The notes below the pieces were generated by a model. That model did not search any database and had not been told where the DNA came from. It saw only the letters and a list, made by a program, of their open reading frames with translations. 64,000 bases of DNA from Bathymodiolus brooksi (Eukaryota > Mollusca > Bivalvia > Mytilida > Modiolidae), in contig OY804575.1 of assembly GCA_963680875.1 (NCBI GenBank), forward strand, positions 29,664,494 through 29,728,493, written 5' to 3'. Shown piece after piece: positions 14,075-27,702 of the stretch. The stretch's first letter is position 1, and each line of letters begins with the position of its first letter. A program made the position numbers and the translations under genes.

Positions 14075-17000
14075 TCACCCTATGTGTTTATAAATGTCAG
14101 GACTTTCAACCAATGTGATATATACTTCTGTTTGTCATGTGGTTTTCACCCTATGTGTTTATAAATGTCAGGACTTTCAACCAATGTGATATATACTTCT
14201 GTTTGTCATGTGGTTTTCATCCTATGTGTTTATAAATGTCAGGACTTTCAACCAATGTGATATATACTTCTGTTTGTCATGTGGTTTTCATCCTATGTGT
14301 TTATAAATGTCAGGACTTTCAACCCATGTGATATATACTTGTTTGTCATGTGGTTTTCACCCTATGTGTTTATAAATGTCAGGACTTTCAACCAATGTGA
14401 TATATACTTCTGTTTGTCATGTGGTTTTCACCCTATGTGTTTATAAATGTCAGTACTTTCAACCAATGTGATATATACTTCTGTTTGTCATGTGGTTTTC
14501 ATCCTATGTGTTTATAAATGTCAGGACTTTCAACCAATGTGATATCTACTTCTGTTTGTCATGTGGTTTTCATCCTATGTGTTTATAAATGTCAGGACTT
14601 TCAACCAATGTGATATATACTTCTGTTTGTCATGTGGTTTTCATCCTATGTGTTTATAAATGTCAGGACTTTCAACCAATGTGATATATACTTCTGTTTG
14701 TCATGTGGTTTTCATCCTATGTGTTTATAAATGTCAGGACTTTCAACCAATGTGATATATACTTCTGTTTGTCATGTGGTTTTCACCCTATGTGTTTATA
14801 AATGTCAGGACTTTCAACCAATGTGATATATACTTCTGTTTGTCATGTGGTTTTCCTCCTATGTGTTTATAAATGTCAGGACTTTCAACCAATGTGATAT
14901 ATACTTCTGTTTGTCATGTGGTTTTCACCCTATGTGTTTATAAATGTCAGGACTTTCAACCAATGTGATATATACTTCTGTTTGTCATGTGGTTTTCATC
15001 CTATGTGTTTATAAATGTCAGGACTTTCAACCAATGTGATATCTACTTCTGTTTGTCATGTGGCTTTCACCCTATGTGTTTATTAATGTCAGGACTTTCA
15101 ACCAATGTGATATATACTTCTGTTTGTCATGTGGTTTTCACCTTATGTGTTTATAAATGTCAGGACTTTCAACCAATGTGATATATACTTCTGTTTGTCA
15201 TGTAGTTTTCATCCTATGTGTTTATAACTGTCAGGACTTTCAACCAATGTGATATCTACTTCTGTTTGTCATGTGGTTTTCACTCTATGTGTTTATTAAT
15301 GTCAGGACTTTCAACCAATGTGATATATACTTCTGTTTGTCATGTGGTTTTCACCTTATGTGTTTATAAATGTCAGTACTTTCAACCAATGTGATATATA
15401 CTTCTGTTTGTCGTGGTTTTCATCCTATGTGTTTATAAATGTCAGGACTTTCAACCAATGTGATATATACTTCTGTTTGTCATGTGGTTTTCACCCTATG
15501 TGTTTATTAATGTCAGGACTTTCAACCAATGTGATATATACTTCTGTTTGTCATGTGGTTTTCACCCTATGTGTTTATAAATGTCAGGACTTTCAACCAA
15601 TGTGATATATACTTCTGTTTGTCATGTGGTTTTCACCCTGTGTTTATAAATGTCAGTACTTTCAACCAATGTGATATATACTTCTGTTTGTCATGTGGTT
15701 TTCATCCTATGTGTTTATTAATGTCAGGACTTTCAACCAATGTGATATATACTTCTGTTTGTCATGTGGTTTTCACCCTATGTGTTTATAAATGTCAGGA
15801 CTTTCAACCAATGTGATATATACTTCTGTTTGTCATGTGGTTTTCACCCTATGTGTTTATAAATGTCAGTACTTTCAACCAATGTGATATATACTTGTTT
15901 GTCATGTGGTTTTCATCCTATGTGTTTATAAATGTCAGGACTTTCAACCAATGTGATATATACTTCTGTTTGTCATGTGGTTTTCACCCTATGTGTTTAT
16001 AAATGTCAGGACTTTCAACCAATGTGATATATACTTCTGTTTGTCATGTGGTTTTCACTCTATGTGTTTATAAATGTCAGGGCTTTCAACCAATGTGATA
16101 TATACTTCTGTTTGTCATGTGGTTTTCACCCTGTGTTTATAAATGTCAGGACTTTCAACCAATGTGATATATACTTGTTTGTCATGTGGTTTTCACCCTA
16201 TGTGTTTATAAATGTCAGGACTTTCAACCAATGTGATATATACTTCTGTTTGTCATGTGGTTTTCACTCTATGTGTTTATAAATGTCAGGACTTTTAACC
16301 AATGTGATATATACTTGTTTGTCATGTTGTTTTCACCCTATGTGTTTATAAATGTCAGGACTTTCAACCAATGTGATATATACTTCTGTTTGTCTTGTGG
16401 TTTTCACCCTATGTGTTTATTAATGTCAGTACTTTCAACCAATGTGATATATACTTCTGTTTGTCATGTGGTTTTCATCCTATGTGTTTATTAATGTCAG
16501 GACTTTCAACCAATGTGATATATACTTCTGTTTGTTATGTGGTTTTCACCCTATGTGTTTATAAATGTCAGGACTTTCAACCAATGTGATATATACTTCT
16601 GTTTGTCATGTGGTTTTCACCCTATGTGTTTATAAATGTCAGGACTTTCAACCAATGTGATATATACTTCTGTTTGTCATGTGGTTTTCACCCTGTGTTT
16701 ATAAATGTCAGGACTTTCAACCAATGTGATATATACTTCTGTTTGTCATGTGGTTTTCATCCTATGTGTTTATAAATGTCTGTACTTTCAACCAATGTGA
16801 TATATACTTCTGTTTGTCATGTGGTTTTCACCCTATGTGTTTATAAATGTCAGGACTTTCAACCAATGTGATATATACTTCTGTTTGTCATGTGGTTTTC
16901 ATCCTATGTGTTTATAAATGTCAGGACTTTCAACCAATGTGATATATACTTCTGTTTGTCATGTGGTTTTCATCCTATGTGTTTATAAATGTCAGGACTT

Positions 17001-19560
17001 TCAACCAATGTGATATATACTTCTGTTTGTCATGTGGTTTTCACCCTATGTGTTTATAAATGTCAGGACTTTCAACCAATGTGATATATACTTCTGTTTG
17101 TCATGTGGTTTTCATCCTATGTGTTTATAAATGTCAGGACTTTAAACCAATGTGATATATACTTCTGTTTGTCATGTGGTTTTCACTCTATGTGTTTATA
17201 AATGTCAGGACTTTCAACCAATGTGATATATACTTCTGTTTGTCATGTGGTTTTCATCCTATGTGTTTATAAATGTCAGGACTTTCAACCAATGTGATAT
17301 ATACTTCTGTTTGTCATGTGGTTTTCATCATGTGTTTATAAATGTCAGGACTTTCAACCAATGTGATATATACTTCTGTTTGTCATGTGGTTTTCATCCT
17401 ATGTGTTTATAAATGTCAGGACTTTCAACCAATGTGATATATACTTCTGTTTGTCATGTGGTTTTCACCCTATGTGTTTATAAATGTCAGGACTTTCAAC
17501 CAATGTGATATATACTTCTGTTTGTCATGTGGTTTTCATCCTATGTGTTTATAAATGTCAGGACTTTCAACCCATGTGATATATACTTGTTTGTCATGTG
17601 GTTTTCACCCTATGTGTTTATAAATGTCAGGACTTTCAACCAATGTGATATATACTTCTGTTTGTCATGTGGTTTTCACCCTATGTGTTTATAAATGTCA
17701 GTACTTTCAACCAATGTGATATATACTTCTGTTTGTCATGTGGTTTTCATCCTATGTGTTTATAAATGTCAGGACTTTCAACCAATGTGATATATTCTTC
17801 TGTTTGTCATGTGGTTTTCATCCTATGTGTTTATTAATGTCAGGACTTTCAACCAATGTGATATATACTTCTGTTTGTCATGTGGTTTTCACCCTATGTG
17901 TTTATAAATGTCAGGACTTTCAACTAATGTGATATATACTTCTGTTTGTCATGTGGTTTTCACCCTATGTGTTTATAAATGTCAGTACTTTCAACCAATG
18001 TGATATATACTTCTGTTTGTCATGTGGTTTTCATCCTATGTGTTTATAAATGTCAGGACTTTCAACCAATGTGATATATACTTCTGTTTGTCATGTGGTT
18101 TTCACCCTATGTGTTTACAAATGTCAGGACTTTCAACCAATGTGATATATACTTCTGTTTGTCATGTGGTTTTCACTCTATGTGTTTATAAATGTCAGGG
18201 CTTTCAACCAATGTGATATATACTTCTGTTTGTCATGTAGTTTTCACCCTATGTGTTTATAAATGTCAGGACTTTCAACCAATGTGATATATACTTGTTT
18301 GTCATGTGGTTTTCACCCTATGTGTTTATAAATGTCAGGACTTTCAACCAATGTGATATATACTTCTGTTTGTCATGTGGTTTTCACTCTATGTGTTTAT
18401 AAATGTCAGGACTTTTAACCAATGTGATATATACTTGTTTGTCATGTGGTTTTCATCCTATGTGTTTATTAATGTCAGGACTTTCAACCTATGTGTTTAT
18501 AAATGTCAGGACTTTCAACCAATGTGATATATACTTCTGTTTGTCATGTGGTTTTCACCCTATGTGTTTATAAATGTCAGGACTTTCAACCAATGTGATA
18601 TATACTTCTGTTTGTCATGTGGTTTTCACCCTATGTGTTTATAAATGTCAGGACTTTCAACCAATGTGATATATACTTCTGTTTGTCATGTGGTTTTCAC
18701 CCTGTGTTTATAAATGTCAGGACTTTCAACCAATGTGATATATACTTCTGTTTGTCATGTGGTTTTCATCCTATGTGTTTATAAATGTCAGGACTTTCAA
18801 CCAATGTGATATATACTTCTGTTTGTCATGTGGTTTTCATCCTATGTGTTTATAAATGTCAGGACTTTCAACCAATGTGATATATACTTCTGTTTGTCAT
18901 GTGGTTTTCATCCTATGTGTTTATAAATGTCAGGACTTTCAACCAATGTGATATATACTTCTGTTTGTCATGTGGTTTTCACCCTATGTGTTTATAAATG
19001 TCAGGACTTTCAACTAATGTGATATATACTTCTGTTTGTCATGTGGTTTTCACCCTATGTGTTTATAAATGTCAGGACTTTCAACCAATGTATTATATAC
19101 TTGTTTGTCATGTGGTTTTCATCCTATGTGTTTATAAATGTCAAGACTTTCAACCAATGTGATATATACTTCTGTTTGTCATGTGGTTTTCACCCTATGT
19201 GTTTATAAATGTCAGGACTTTCAACCAATGTGATATATACTTCTGTTTGTCATGTGGTTTTCACTCTATGTGTTTATAAATGTCAGGGCTTTCAACCAAT
19301 GTGATATATACTTCTGTTTGTCATGTGGTTTTCACCCTGTGTTTATAAATGTCAGGACTTTCAACCAATGTGATATATACTTGTTTGTCATGTGGTTTTC
19401 ACCCTATGTGTTTATAAATGTCAGGACTTTCAACCAATGTGATATATACTTCTGTTTGTCATGTGGTTTTCACTCTATGTGTTTATAAATGTCAGGACTT
19501 TCAACCAATGTGATATGTACTTGTTTGTCATGTGGTTTTCACCCTATGTGTTTATAAATG
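14075..19560. repeat. Block B, copy 1
   Basis: This block of about 5.5 kb recurs some 11.1-11.6 kb downstream. It opens with the AACCC marker at 14321, followed by a CCTCCT patch at 14855, GGCTTT at 15062, a TGTAGT plus ATAACTG monomer at 15201, a TCGTGG monomer at 15412, CAGGGC near 16,080, GATATATT near 17,790, ACAAATG near 18,118 and TGTATTATA near 19,090. The offset to copy 2 changes stepwise (11,461, 11,319, 11,108, 11,107, 11,602, 11,642), and each step matches a visible gain or loss. Confidence 0.85.
18434..18533 (+). repeat. Chimeric 100-bp monomer with an internal 40-bp deletion
   Basis: A TATTAA monomer runs to CTTTCAACC ending at 18489 and then jumps directly to TATGTG at 18490, skipping 40 bp that the related copy near 30.06-30.16 kb retains. 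The result is 69 + 31 bp. The two sides share only CC at the breakpoint, so this looks like an out-of-register deletion rather than loss of a whole monomer. It accounts exactly for the change of offset from 11,602 to 11,642 between block B copies 1 and 2. Confidence 0.93.
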
Positions 19561-19730
19561 TCAGGACTTTCAACCAATGTGATATATACTTCTGTTTGTC
19601 ATATGGTTTTCACCCTATGTGTTTATAAATGTCAGTACTTTCAACCAATGTGATATATACTTCTGTTTGTCATGTGGTTTTCATCCTATGTGTTTATAAA
19701 TGTCAGGACTTTCAACCAATGTGATATATA

Positions 19731-21800
19731 CTTCTGTTTGTCATGTGGTTTTCACCCTATGTGTTTATAAATGTCAGGACTTTCAACCAATGTGATATAT
19801 ACTTCTGTTTGTCATGTGGTTTTCACCCTATGTGTTTATAAATGTCAGGACTTTCAACCAATGTGATATATACTTCTGTTTGTCATGTGGTTTTCACCCT
19901 ATGTGTTTATAAATGTCAGGACTTTCAACCAATGTGATATATACTTCTGTTTGTCATGTGGTTTTCACCCTGTGTTTATAAATGTCAGGACTTTCAACCA
20001 ATGTGATATATACTTCTGTTTGTCATGTGGTTTTCATCCTATGTGTTTATAAATGTCTGTACTTTCAACCAATGTGATATATACTTCTGTTTATCATGTG
20101 GTTTTCACCCTATGTGTTTATAAATGTCAGGACTTTCAACCAATGTGATATATACTTCTGTTTGTCATGTGGTTTTCATCCTATGTGTTTATAAATGTCA
20201 GGACTTTCAACCAATGTGATATATACTTCTGTTTGTCATGTGGTTTTCATCCTATGTGTTTATAAATGTCAGGACTTTCAACCAATGTGATATATACTTC
20301 TGTTTGTCATGTGGTTTTCACCCTATGTGTTTATAAATGTCAGGACTTTCAACCAATGTGATATATACTTCTGTTTGTCATGTGGTTTTCATCCTATGTG
20401 TTTATAAATGTCAGGACTTTAAACCAATGTGATATATACTTCTGTTTGTCATATGGTTTTCACTCTATGTGTTTATAAATGTCAGGACTTTCAACCAATG
20501 TGATATATACTTCTGTTTGTCATGTGGTTTTCATCATGTGTTTATAAATGTCAGGACTTTCAACCAATGTGATATATACTTCTGTTTGTCATGTGGTTTT
20601 CACCCTATGTGTTTATAAATGTCAGGACTTTCAACCAATGTGATATATACTTCTGTTTGTCATGTGGTTTTCATCCTATGTGTTTATAAATGTCAGGACT
20701 TTCAACCAATGTGATATATACTTGTTTGTCATGTGGTTTTCACCCTATGTGTTTATAAATGTCAGTACTTTCAACCAATGTGATATATACTTCTGTTTGT
20801 CATGTGGTTTTCATCCTATGTGTTTATAAATGTCAGGACTTTCAACCAATGTGATATATACTTCTGTTTGTCATGTGGTTTTCATCATGTGTTTATAAAT
20901 GTCAGGACTTTCAACCAATGTGATATATACTTCTGTTTGTCATGTGGTTTTCACCCTATGTGTTTATAAATGTCAGGACTTTCAACCAATGTGATATATA
21001 CTTCTGTTTGTCATGTGGTTTTCATCCTATGTGTTTATAAATGTCAGGACTTTCAACCAATGTGATATATACTTCTGTTTGTCATGTGGTTTTCATCCTA
21101 TGTGTTTATAAATGTCAGGACTTTCAACCCATGTGATATATACTTGTTTGTCATGTGGTTTTCACCCTATGTGTTTATAAATGTCAGGACTTTCAACCAA
21201 TGTGATATATACTTCTGTTTGTCATGTGGTTTTCACCCTATGTGTTTATAAATGTCAGTACTTTCAACCAATGTGATATATACTTCTGTTTGTCATGTGG
21301 TTTTCATCCTATGTGTTTATAAATGTCAGGACTTTCAACCAATGTGATATCTACTTCTGTTTGTCATGTGGTTTTCATCCTATGTGTTTATAAATGTCAG
21401 GACTTTCAACCAATGTGATATATACTTCTCTTTGTCATGTGGTTTTCATCCTATGTGTTTATAAATGTCAGGACTTTCAACCAATGTGATATATACTTCT
21501 GTTTGTCATGTGGTTTTCATCCTATGTGTTTATAAATGTCAGGACTTTCAACCAATGTGATATATACTTCTGTTTGTCATGTGGATTTCACCCTATGTGT
21601 TTATAAATGTCAGTACTTTCAACCAATGTGATATATACTTCTGTTTGTCATGTGGTTTTCATCCTATGTGTTTATAAATGTCAGGACTTTCAACCAATGT
21701 GATATATACTTCTGTTTGTCATGTGGTTTTCATCCTATGTGTTTATAAATGTCAGGACTTTCAACCAATGTGATATCTACTTCTGTTTGTCATGTGGCTT
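19731..21800. repeat. Block A, copy 3 (partial)
   Basis: Markers 238, 363, 1396 and 1695 recur at 19968, 20093, 21126 and 21425, a constant offset of 19,730. It keeps the rare CTTCTC base found at 1700, which copy 2 lacks, so copies 1 and 3 share this state. One monomer is missing near 21.66-21.72 kb, and from there the offset becomes 19,659 (GGCTTT at 2137 and 21796). After the GGCTTT monomer the order changes to that of block B. Confidence 0.88.
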
Positions 21801-23915
21801 TCACCCTATGTGTTTATAAATGTCAGGACTTTCAACCAATGTGATATATACTTCTGTTTGTCATGTGGTTTTCACCTTATGTGTTTATAAATGTCAGGAC
21901 TTTCAACCAATGTGATATATACTTCTGTTTGTCATGTAGTTTTCATCCTATGTGTTTATAACTGTCAGGACTTTCAACCAATGTGATATCTACTTCTGTT
22001 TGTCATGTGGTTTTCACTCTATGTGTTTATTAATGTCAGGACTTTCAACCAATGTGATATATACTTCTGTTTGTCATGTGGTTTTCACCTTATGTGTTTA
22101 TAAATGTCAGTACTTTCAACCAATGTGATATATACTTCTGTTTGTCGTGGTTTTCATCCTATGTGTTTATAAATGTCAGGACTTTCAACCAATGTGATAT
22201 ATACTTCTGTTTGTCATGTGGTTTTCACCCTATGTGTTTATTAATGTCAGGACTTTCAACCAATGTGATATATACTTCTGTTTGTCATGTGGTTTTCACC
22301 CTATGTGTTTATAAATGTCAGGACTTTCAACCAATGTGATATATACTTCTGTTTGTCATGTGGTTTTCACCCTGTGTTTATAAATGTCAGTACTTTCAAC
22401 CAATGTGATATATACTTCTGTTTGTCATGTGGTTTTCATCCTATGTGTTTATTAATGTCAGGACTTTCAACCAATGTGATATATACTTCTGTTTGTCATG
22501 TGGTTTTCACCCTATGTGTTTATAAATGTCAGGACTTTCAACCAATGTGATATATACTTCTGTTTGTCATGTGGTTTTCACCCTATGTGTTTATAAATGT
22601 CAGTACTTTCAACCAATGTGATATATACTTGTTTGTCATGTGGTTTTCATCCTATGTGTTTATAAATGTCAGGACTTTCAACCAATGTGATATATACTTC
22701 TGTTTGTCATGTGGTTTTCACCCTATGTGTTTATAAATGTCAGGACTTTCAACCAATGTGATATATACTTCTGTTTGTCATGTGGTTTTCACTCTATGTG
22801 TTTATAAATGTCAGGGCTTTCAACCAATGTGATATATACTTCTGTTTGTCATGTGGTTTTCACCCTGTGTTTATAAATGTCAGGACTTTCAACCAATGTG
22901 ATATATACTTGTTTGTCATGTGGTTTTCACCCTATGTGTTTATAAATGTCAGGACTTTCAACCAATGTGATATATACTTCTGTTTGTCATGTGGTTTTCA
23001 CTCTATGTGTTTATAAATGTCAGGACTTTTAACCAATGTGATATATACTTGTTTGTCATGTTGTTTTCACCCTATGTGTTTATAAATGTCAGGACTTTCA
23101 ACCAATGTGATATATACTTCTGTTTGTCATGTGGTTTTCACCCTATGTGTTTATAAATGTCAGTACTTTCAACCAATGTGATATATACTTCTGTTTGTCA
23201 TGTGGTTTTCATCCTATGTGTTTATTAATGTCAGGACTTTCAACCAATGTGATATATACTTCTGTTTGTTATGTGGTTTTCACCCTATGTGTTTATAAAT
23301 GTCAGGACTTTCAACCAATGTGATATATACTTCTGTTTGTCATGTGGTTTTCACCCTATGTGTTTATAAATGTCAGGACTTTCAACCAATGTGATATATA
23401 CTTCTGTTTGTCATGTGGTTTTCACCCTGTGTTTATAAATGTCAGGACTTTCAACCAATGTGATATATACTTCTGTTTGTCATGTGGTTTTCATCCTATG
23501 TGTTTATAAATGTCTGTACTTTCAACCAATGTGATATATACTTCTGTTTGTCATGTGGTTTTCACCCTATGTGTTTATAAATGTCAGGACTTTCAACCAA
23601 TGTGATATATACTTCTGTTTGTCATGTGGTTTTCATCCTATGTGTTTATAAATGTCAGGACTTTCAACCAATGTGATATATACTTCTGTTTGTCATGTGG
23701 TTTTCATCCTATGTGTTTATAAATGTCAGGACTTTCAACCAATGTGATATATACTTCTGTTTGTCATGTGGTTTTCACCCTATGTGTTTATAAATGTCAG
23801 GACTTTCAACCAATGTGATATATACTTCTGTTTGTCATGTGGTTTTCATCCTATGTGTTTATAAATGTCAGGACTTTAAACCAATGTGATATATACTTCT
23901 GTTTGTCATGTGGTT
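21800..23915. repeat. Copy of 15.07-17.18 kb at offset 6,734
   Basis: From the GGCTTT region onward the sequence follows block B copy 1, not block A. The TGTAGT marker at 15201 recurs at 21935 and TTTAAACC at 17140 recurs at 23874, both at 6,734. The earlier copy has TCTTGTGG near 16,395 and TATTAA in the same monomer where this one has the common forms. The interval ends in a CACTCT monomer that also forms the junction of the 1,128 bp tandem duplication. Confidence 0.87.
22780..23907. repeat. 1,128-bp tandem unit, copy 1
   Basis: This sixteen-monomer unit (16 x 71 minus four 2-bp deletions) starts with a CACTCT/CAGGGC monomer, then a CCCTGTG and two acttG-type short monomers, TTTTAACC, TTGTTTTC, CAGTAC, a TTATGTGG monomer, CTGTAC and finally TTTAAACC. 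It is repeated directly downstream. Confidence 0.9.
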
Positions 23916-25035
23916 TTCACTCTATGTGTTTATAAATGTCAGGGCTTTCAACCAATGTGATATATACTTCTGTTTGTCATGTGGTTTTCACCCTGTGTTT
24001 ATAAATGTCAGGACTTTCAACCAATGTGATATATACTTGTTTGTCATGTGGTTTTCATCCTATGTGTTTATAAATGTCAGGACTTTCAACCAATGTGATA
24101 TATACTTCTGTTTGTCATGTGGTTTTCACTCTATGTGTTTATAAATGTCAGGACTTTTAACCAATGTGATATATACTTGTTTGTCATGTTGTTTTCACCC
24201 TATGTGTTTATAAATGTCAGGACTTTCAACCAATGTGATATATACTTCTGTTTGTCATGTGGTTTTCACCCTATGTGTTTATAAATGTCAGTACTTTCAA
24301 CCAATGTGATATATACTTCTGTTTGTCATGTGGTTTTCATCCTATGTGTTTATTAATGTCTGGACTTTCAACCAATGTGATATATACTTCTGTTTGTCAT
24401 GTGGTTTTCACCCTATGTGTTTATAAATGTCAGGACTTTCAACCAATGTGATATATACTTCTGTTTGTCATGTGGTTTTCACCCTATGTGTTTATAAATG
24501 TCAGGACTTTCAACCAATGTGATATATACTTCTGTTTGTCATGTGGTTTTCACCCTGTGTTTATAAATGTCAGGACTTTCAACCAATATGATATATACTT
24601 CTGTTTGTCATGTGGTTTTCATCCTATGTGTTTATAAATGTCTGTACTTTCAACCAATGTGATATATACTTCTGTTTGTCATGTGGTTTTCACCCTATGT
24701 GTTTATAAATGTCAGGACTTTCAACCAATGTGATATATACTTCTGTTTGTCATGTGGTTTTCATCCTATGTGTTTATAAATGTCAGGACTTTCAACCAAT
24801 GTGATATATACTTCTGTTTGTCATGTGGTTTTCTTCCTATGTGTTTATAAATGTCAGGACTTTCAACCAATGTGATATATACTTCTGTTTGTCATGTGGT
24901 TTTCACCCTATGTGTTTATAAATGTCAGGACTTTCAACCAATGTGATATATACTTCTGTTTGTCATGTGGTTTTCATCCTATGTGTTTATAAATGTCAGG
25001 ACTTTAAACCAATGTGATATATACTTCTGTTTGTC
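23908..25035. repeat. 1,128-bp tandem unit, copy 2
   Basis: This second copy lies at +1,128, with the same CAGGGC, TTTTAACC, TTGTTTTC, CTGTAC and TTTAAACC order (TTTAAACC at 23874 recurs near 25,002). Differences are CATCCT for CACCCT near 24,056, CTGGAC near 24,360, TCATGTGG in place of the TTATGTGG variant, CAATATGAT near 24,588 and CTTCCT near 24,833. Its first monomer combines the CACTCT patch normally following TTTAAACC with the CAGGGC normally found at the unit start. Confidence 0.88.
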
Positions 25036-27632
25036 ATGTGGTTTTCACTCTATGTGTTTATAAATGTCAGGACTTTCAACCAATGTGATATATACTTCTG
25101 TTTGTCATGTGGTTTTCATCCTATGTGTTTATAAATGTCAGGACTTTCAACCAATGTGATATATACTTCTGTTTGTCATGTGGTTTTCATCATGTGTTTA
25201 TAAATGTCAGGACTTTCAACCAATGTGATATATACTTCTGTTTGTCATGTGGTTTTCACCCTATGTGTTTATAAATGTCAGGACTTTCAACCAATGTGAT
25301 ATATACTTCTGTTTGTCATGTGGTTTTCATCCTATGTGTTTATAAATGTCAGGACTTTCAACCAATGTGATATATACTTGTTTGTCATGTGGTTTTCATC
25401 CTATGTGTTTATAAATGTCAGTACTTTCAACCAATGTGATATATACTTCTGTTTGTCATGTGGTTTTCATCCTATGTGTTTATAAATGTCAGGACTTTCA
25501 ACCAATGTAATATATACTTCTGTTTGTCATGTGGTTTTCATCATGTGTTTATAAATGTCAGGACTTTCAACCAATGTGATATATACTTCTGTTTGTCATG
25601 TGGTTTTCACCCTATGTGTTTATAAATGTCAGGACTTTCAACCAATGTGATATATACTTCTGTTTGTCATGTGGTTTTCATCCTATGTGTTTATAAATGT
25701 CAGGACTTTCAACCAATGTGATATATACTTCTGTTTGTCATGTGGTTTTCATCCTATGTGTTTATAAATGTCAGGACTTTCAACCCATGTGATATATACT
25801 TGTTTGTCATGTGGTTTTCACCCTATGTGTTTATAAATGTCAGGACTTTCAACCAATGTGATATATACTTCTGTTTGTCATGTGGTTTTCACCCTATGTG
25901 TTTATAAATGTCAGTACTTTCAACCAATGTGATATATACTTCTGTTTGTCATGTGGTTTTCATCCTATGTGTTTATAAATGTCAGGACTTTCAACCAATG
26001 TGATATCTACTTCTGTTTGTCATGTGGTTTTCATCCTATGTGTTTATAAATGTCAGGACTTTCAACCAATGTGATATATACTTCTGTTTGTCATGTGGTT
26101 TTCATCCTATGTGTTTATAAATGTCAGGACTTTCAACCAATGTGATATATACTTCTGTTTGTCATGTGGTTTTCCTCCTATGTGTTTATAAATGTCAGGA
26201 CTTTCAACCAATGTGATATATACTTCTGTTTGTCATGTGGTTTTCACCCTATGTGTTTATAAATGTCAGGACTTTCAACCAATGTGATATATAATTCTGT
26301 TTGTCATGTGGTTTTCATCCTATGTGTTTATAAATGTCAGGACTTTCAACCAATGTGATATCTACTTCTGTTTGTCATGTGGCTTTCACCCTATGTGTTT
26401 ATTAATGTCAGGACTTTCAAACAATGTGATATATACTTCTGTTTGTCATGTGGTTTTCACCTTATGTGTTTATAAATGTCAGGACTTTCAACCAATGTGA
26501 TATATACTTCTGTTTGTCATGTAGTTTTCATCCTATGTGTTTATAACTGTCAGGACTTTCAACCAATGTGATATCTACTTCTGTTTGTCATGTGGTTTTC
26601 ACTCTATGTGTTTATTAATGTCAGGACTTTCAACCAATGTGATATATACTTCTGTTTGTCATGTGGTTTTCACCTTATGTGTTTATAAATGTCAGTACTT
26701 TCAACCAATGTGATATATACTTCTGTTTGTCGTGGTTTTCATCCTATGTGTTTATAAATGTCAGGACTTTCAACCAATGTGATATATACTTCTGTTTGTC
26801 ATGTGGTTTTCACCCTATGTGTTTATTAATGTCAGGACTTTCAACCAATGTGATATATACTTCTGTTTGTCATGTGGTTTTCACCCTATGTGTTTATAAA
26901 TGTCAGGACTTTCAACCAATGTGATATATACTTCTGTTTGTCATGTGGTTTTCACCCTGTGTTTATAAATGTCAGTACTTTCAACCAATGTGATATATAC
27001 TTCTGTTTGTCATGTGGTTTTCATCCTATGTGTTTATTAATGTCAGGACTTTCAACCAATGTGATATATACTTCTGTTTGTCATGTGGTTTTCACCCTAT
27101 GTGTTTATAAATGTCAGGACTTTCAACCAATGTGATATATACTTCTGTTTGTCATGTGGTTTTCACTCTATGTGTTTATAAATGTCAGGGCTTTCAACCA
27201 ATGTGATATATACTTCTGTTTGTCATGTGGTTTTCACCCTGTGTTTATAAATGTCAGGACTTTCAACCAATGTGATATATACTTGTTTGTCATGTGGTTT
27301 TCACCCTATGTGTTTATAAATGTCAGGACTTTCAACCAATGTGATATATACTTCTGTTTGTCATGTGGTTTTCACTCTATGTGTTTATAAATGTCAGGAC
27401 TTTTAACCAATGTGATATATACTTGTTTGTCATGTTGTTTTCACCCTATGTGTTTATAAATGTCAGGACTTTCAACCAATGTGATATATACTTCTGTTTG
27501 TCATGTGGTTTTCACCCTATGTGTTTATAAATGTCAGTACTTTCAACCAATGTGATATATACTTCTGTTTGTCATGTGGTTTTCATCCTATGTGTTTATT
27601 AATGTCAGGACTTTCAACCAATGTGATATATA

Positions 27633-27702
27633 CTTCTTTTGTTATGTGGTTTTCACCCTATGTGTTTATAAATGTCAGGACTTTCAACCAATGTGATATA
27701 TA
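27633..27702 (+). repeat. 70-bp monomer with a 1-bp deletion
   Basis: This monomer begins CTTCTTTTGTTATG where its counterpart near 16,525 reads CTTCTGTTTGTTATG, so one G has been lost and the length is 70 bp. The block offset changes from 11,108 to 11,107 across it, which confirms the loss. It is the only single-base length change I noticed in the window. A base-calling error cannot be excluded. Confidence 0.85.
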
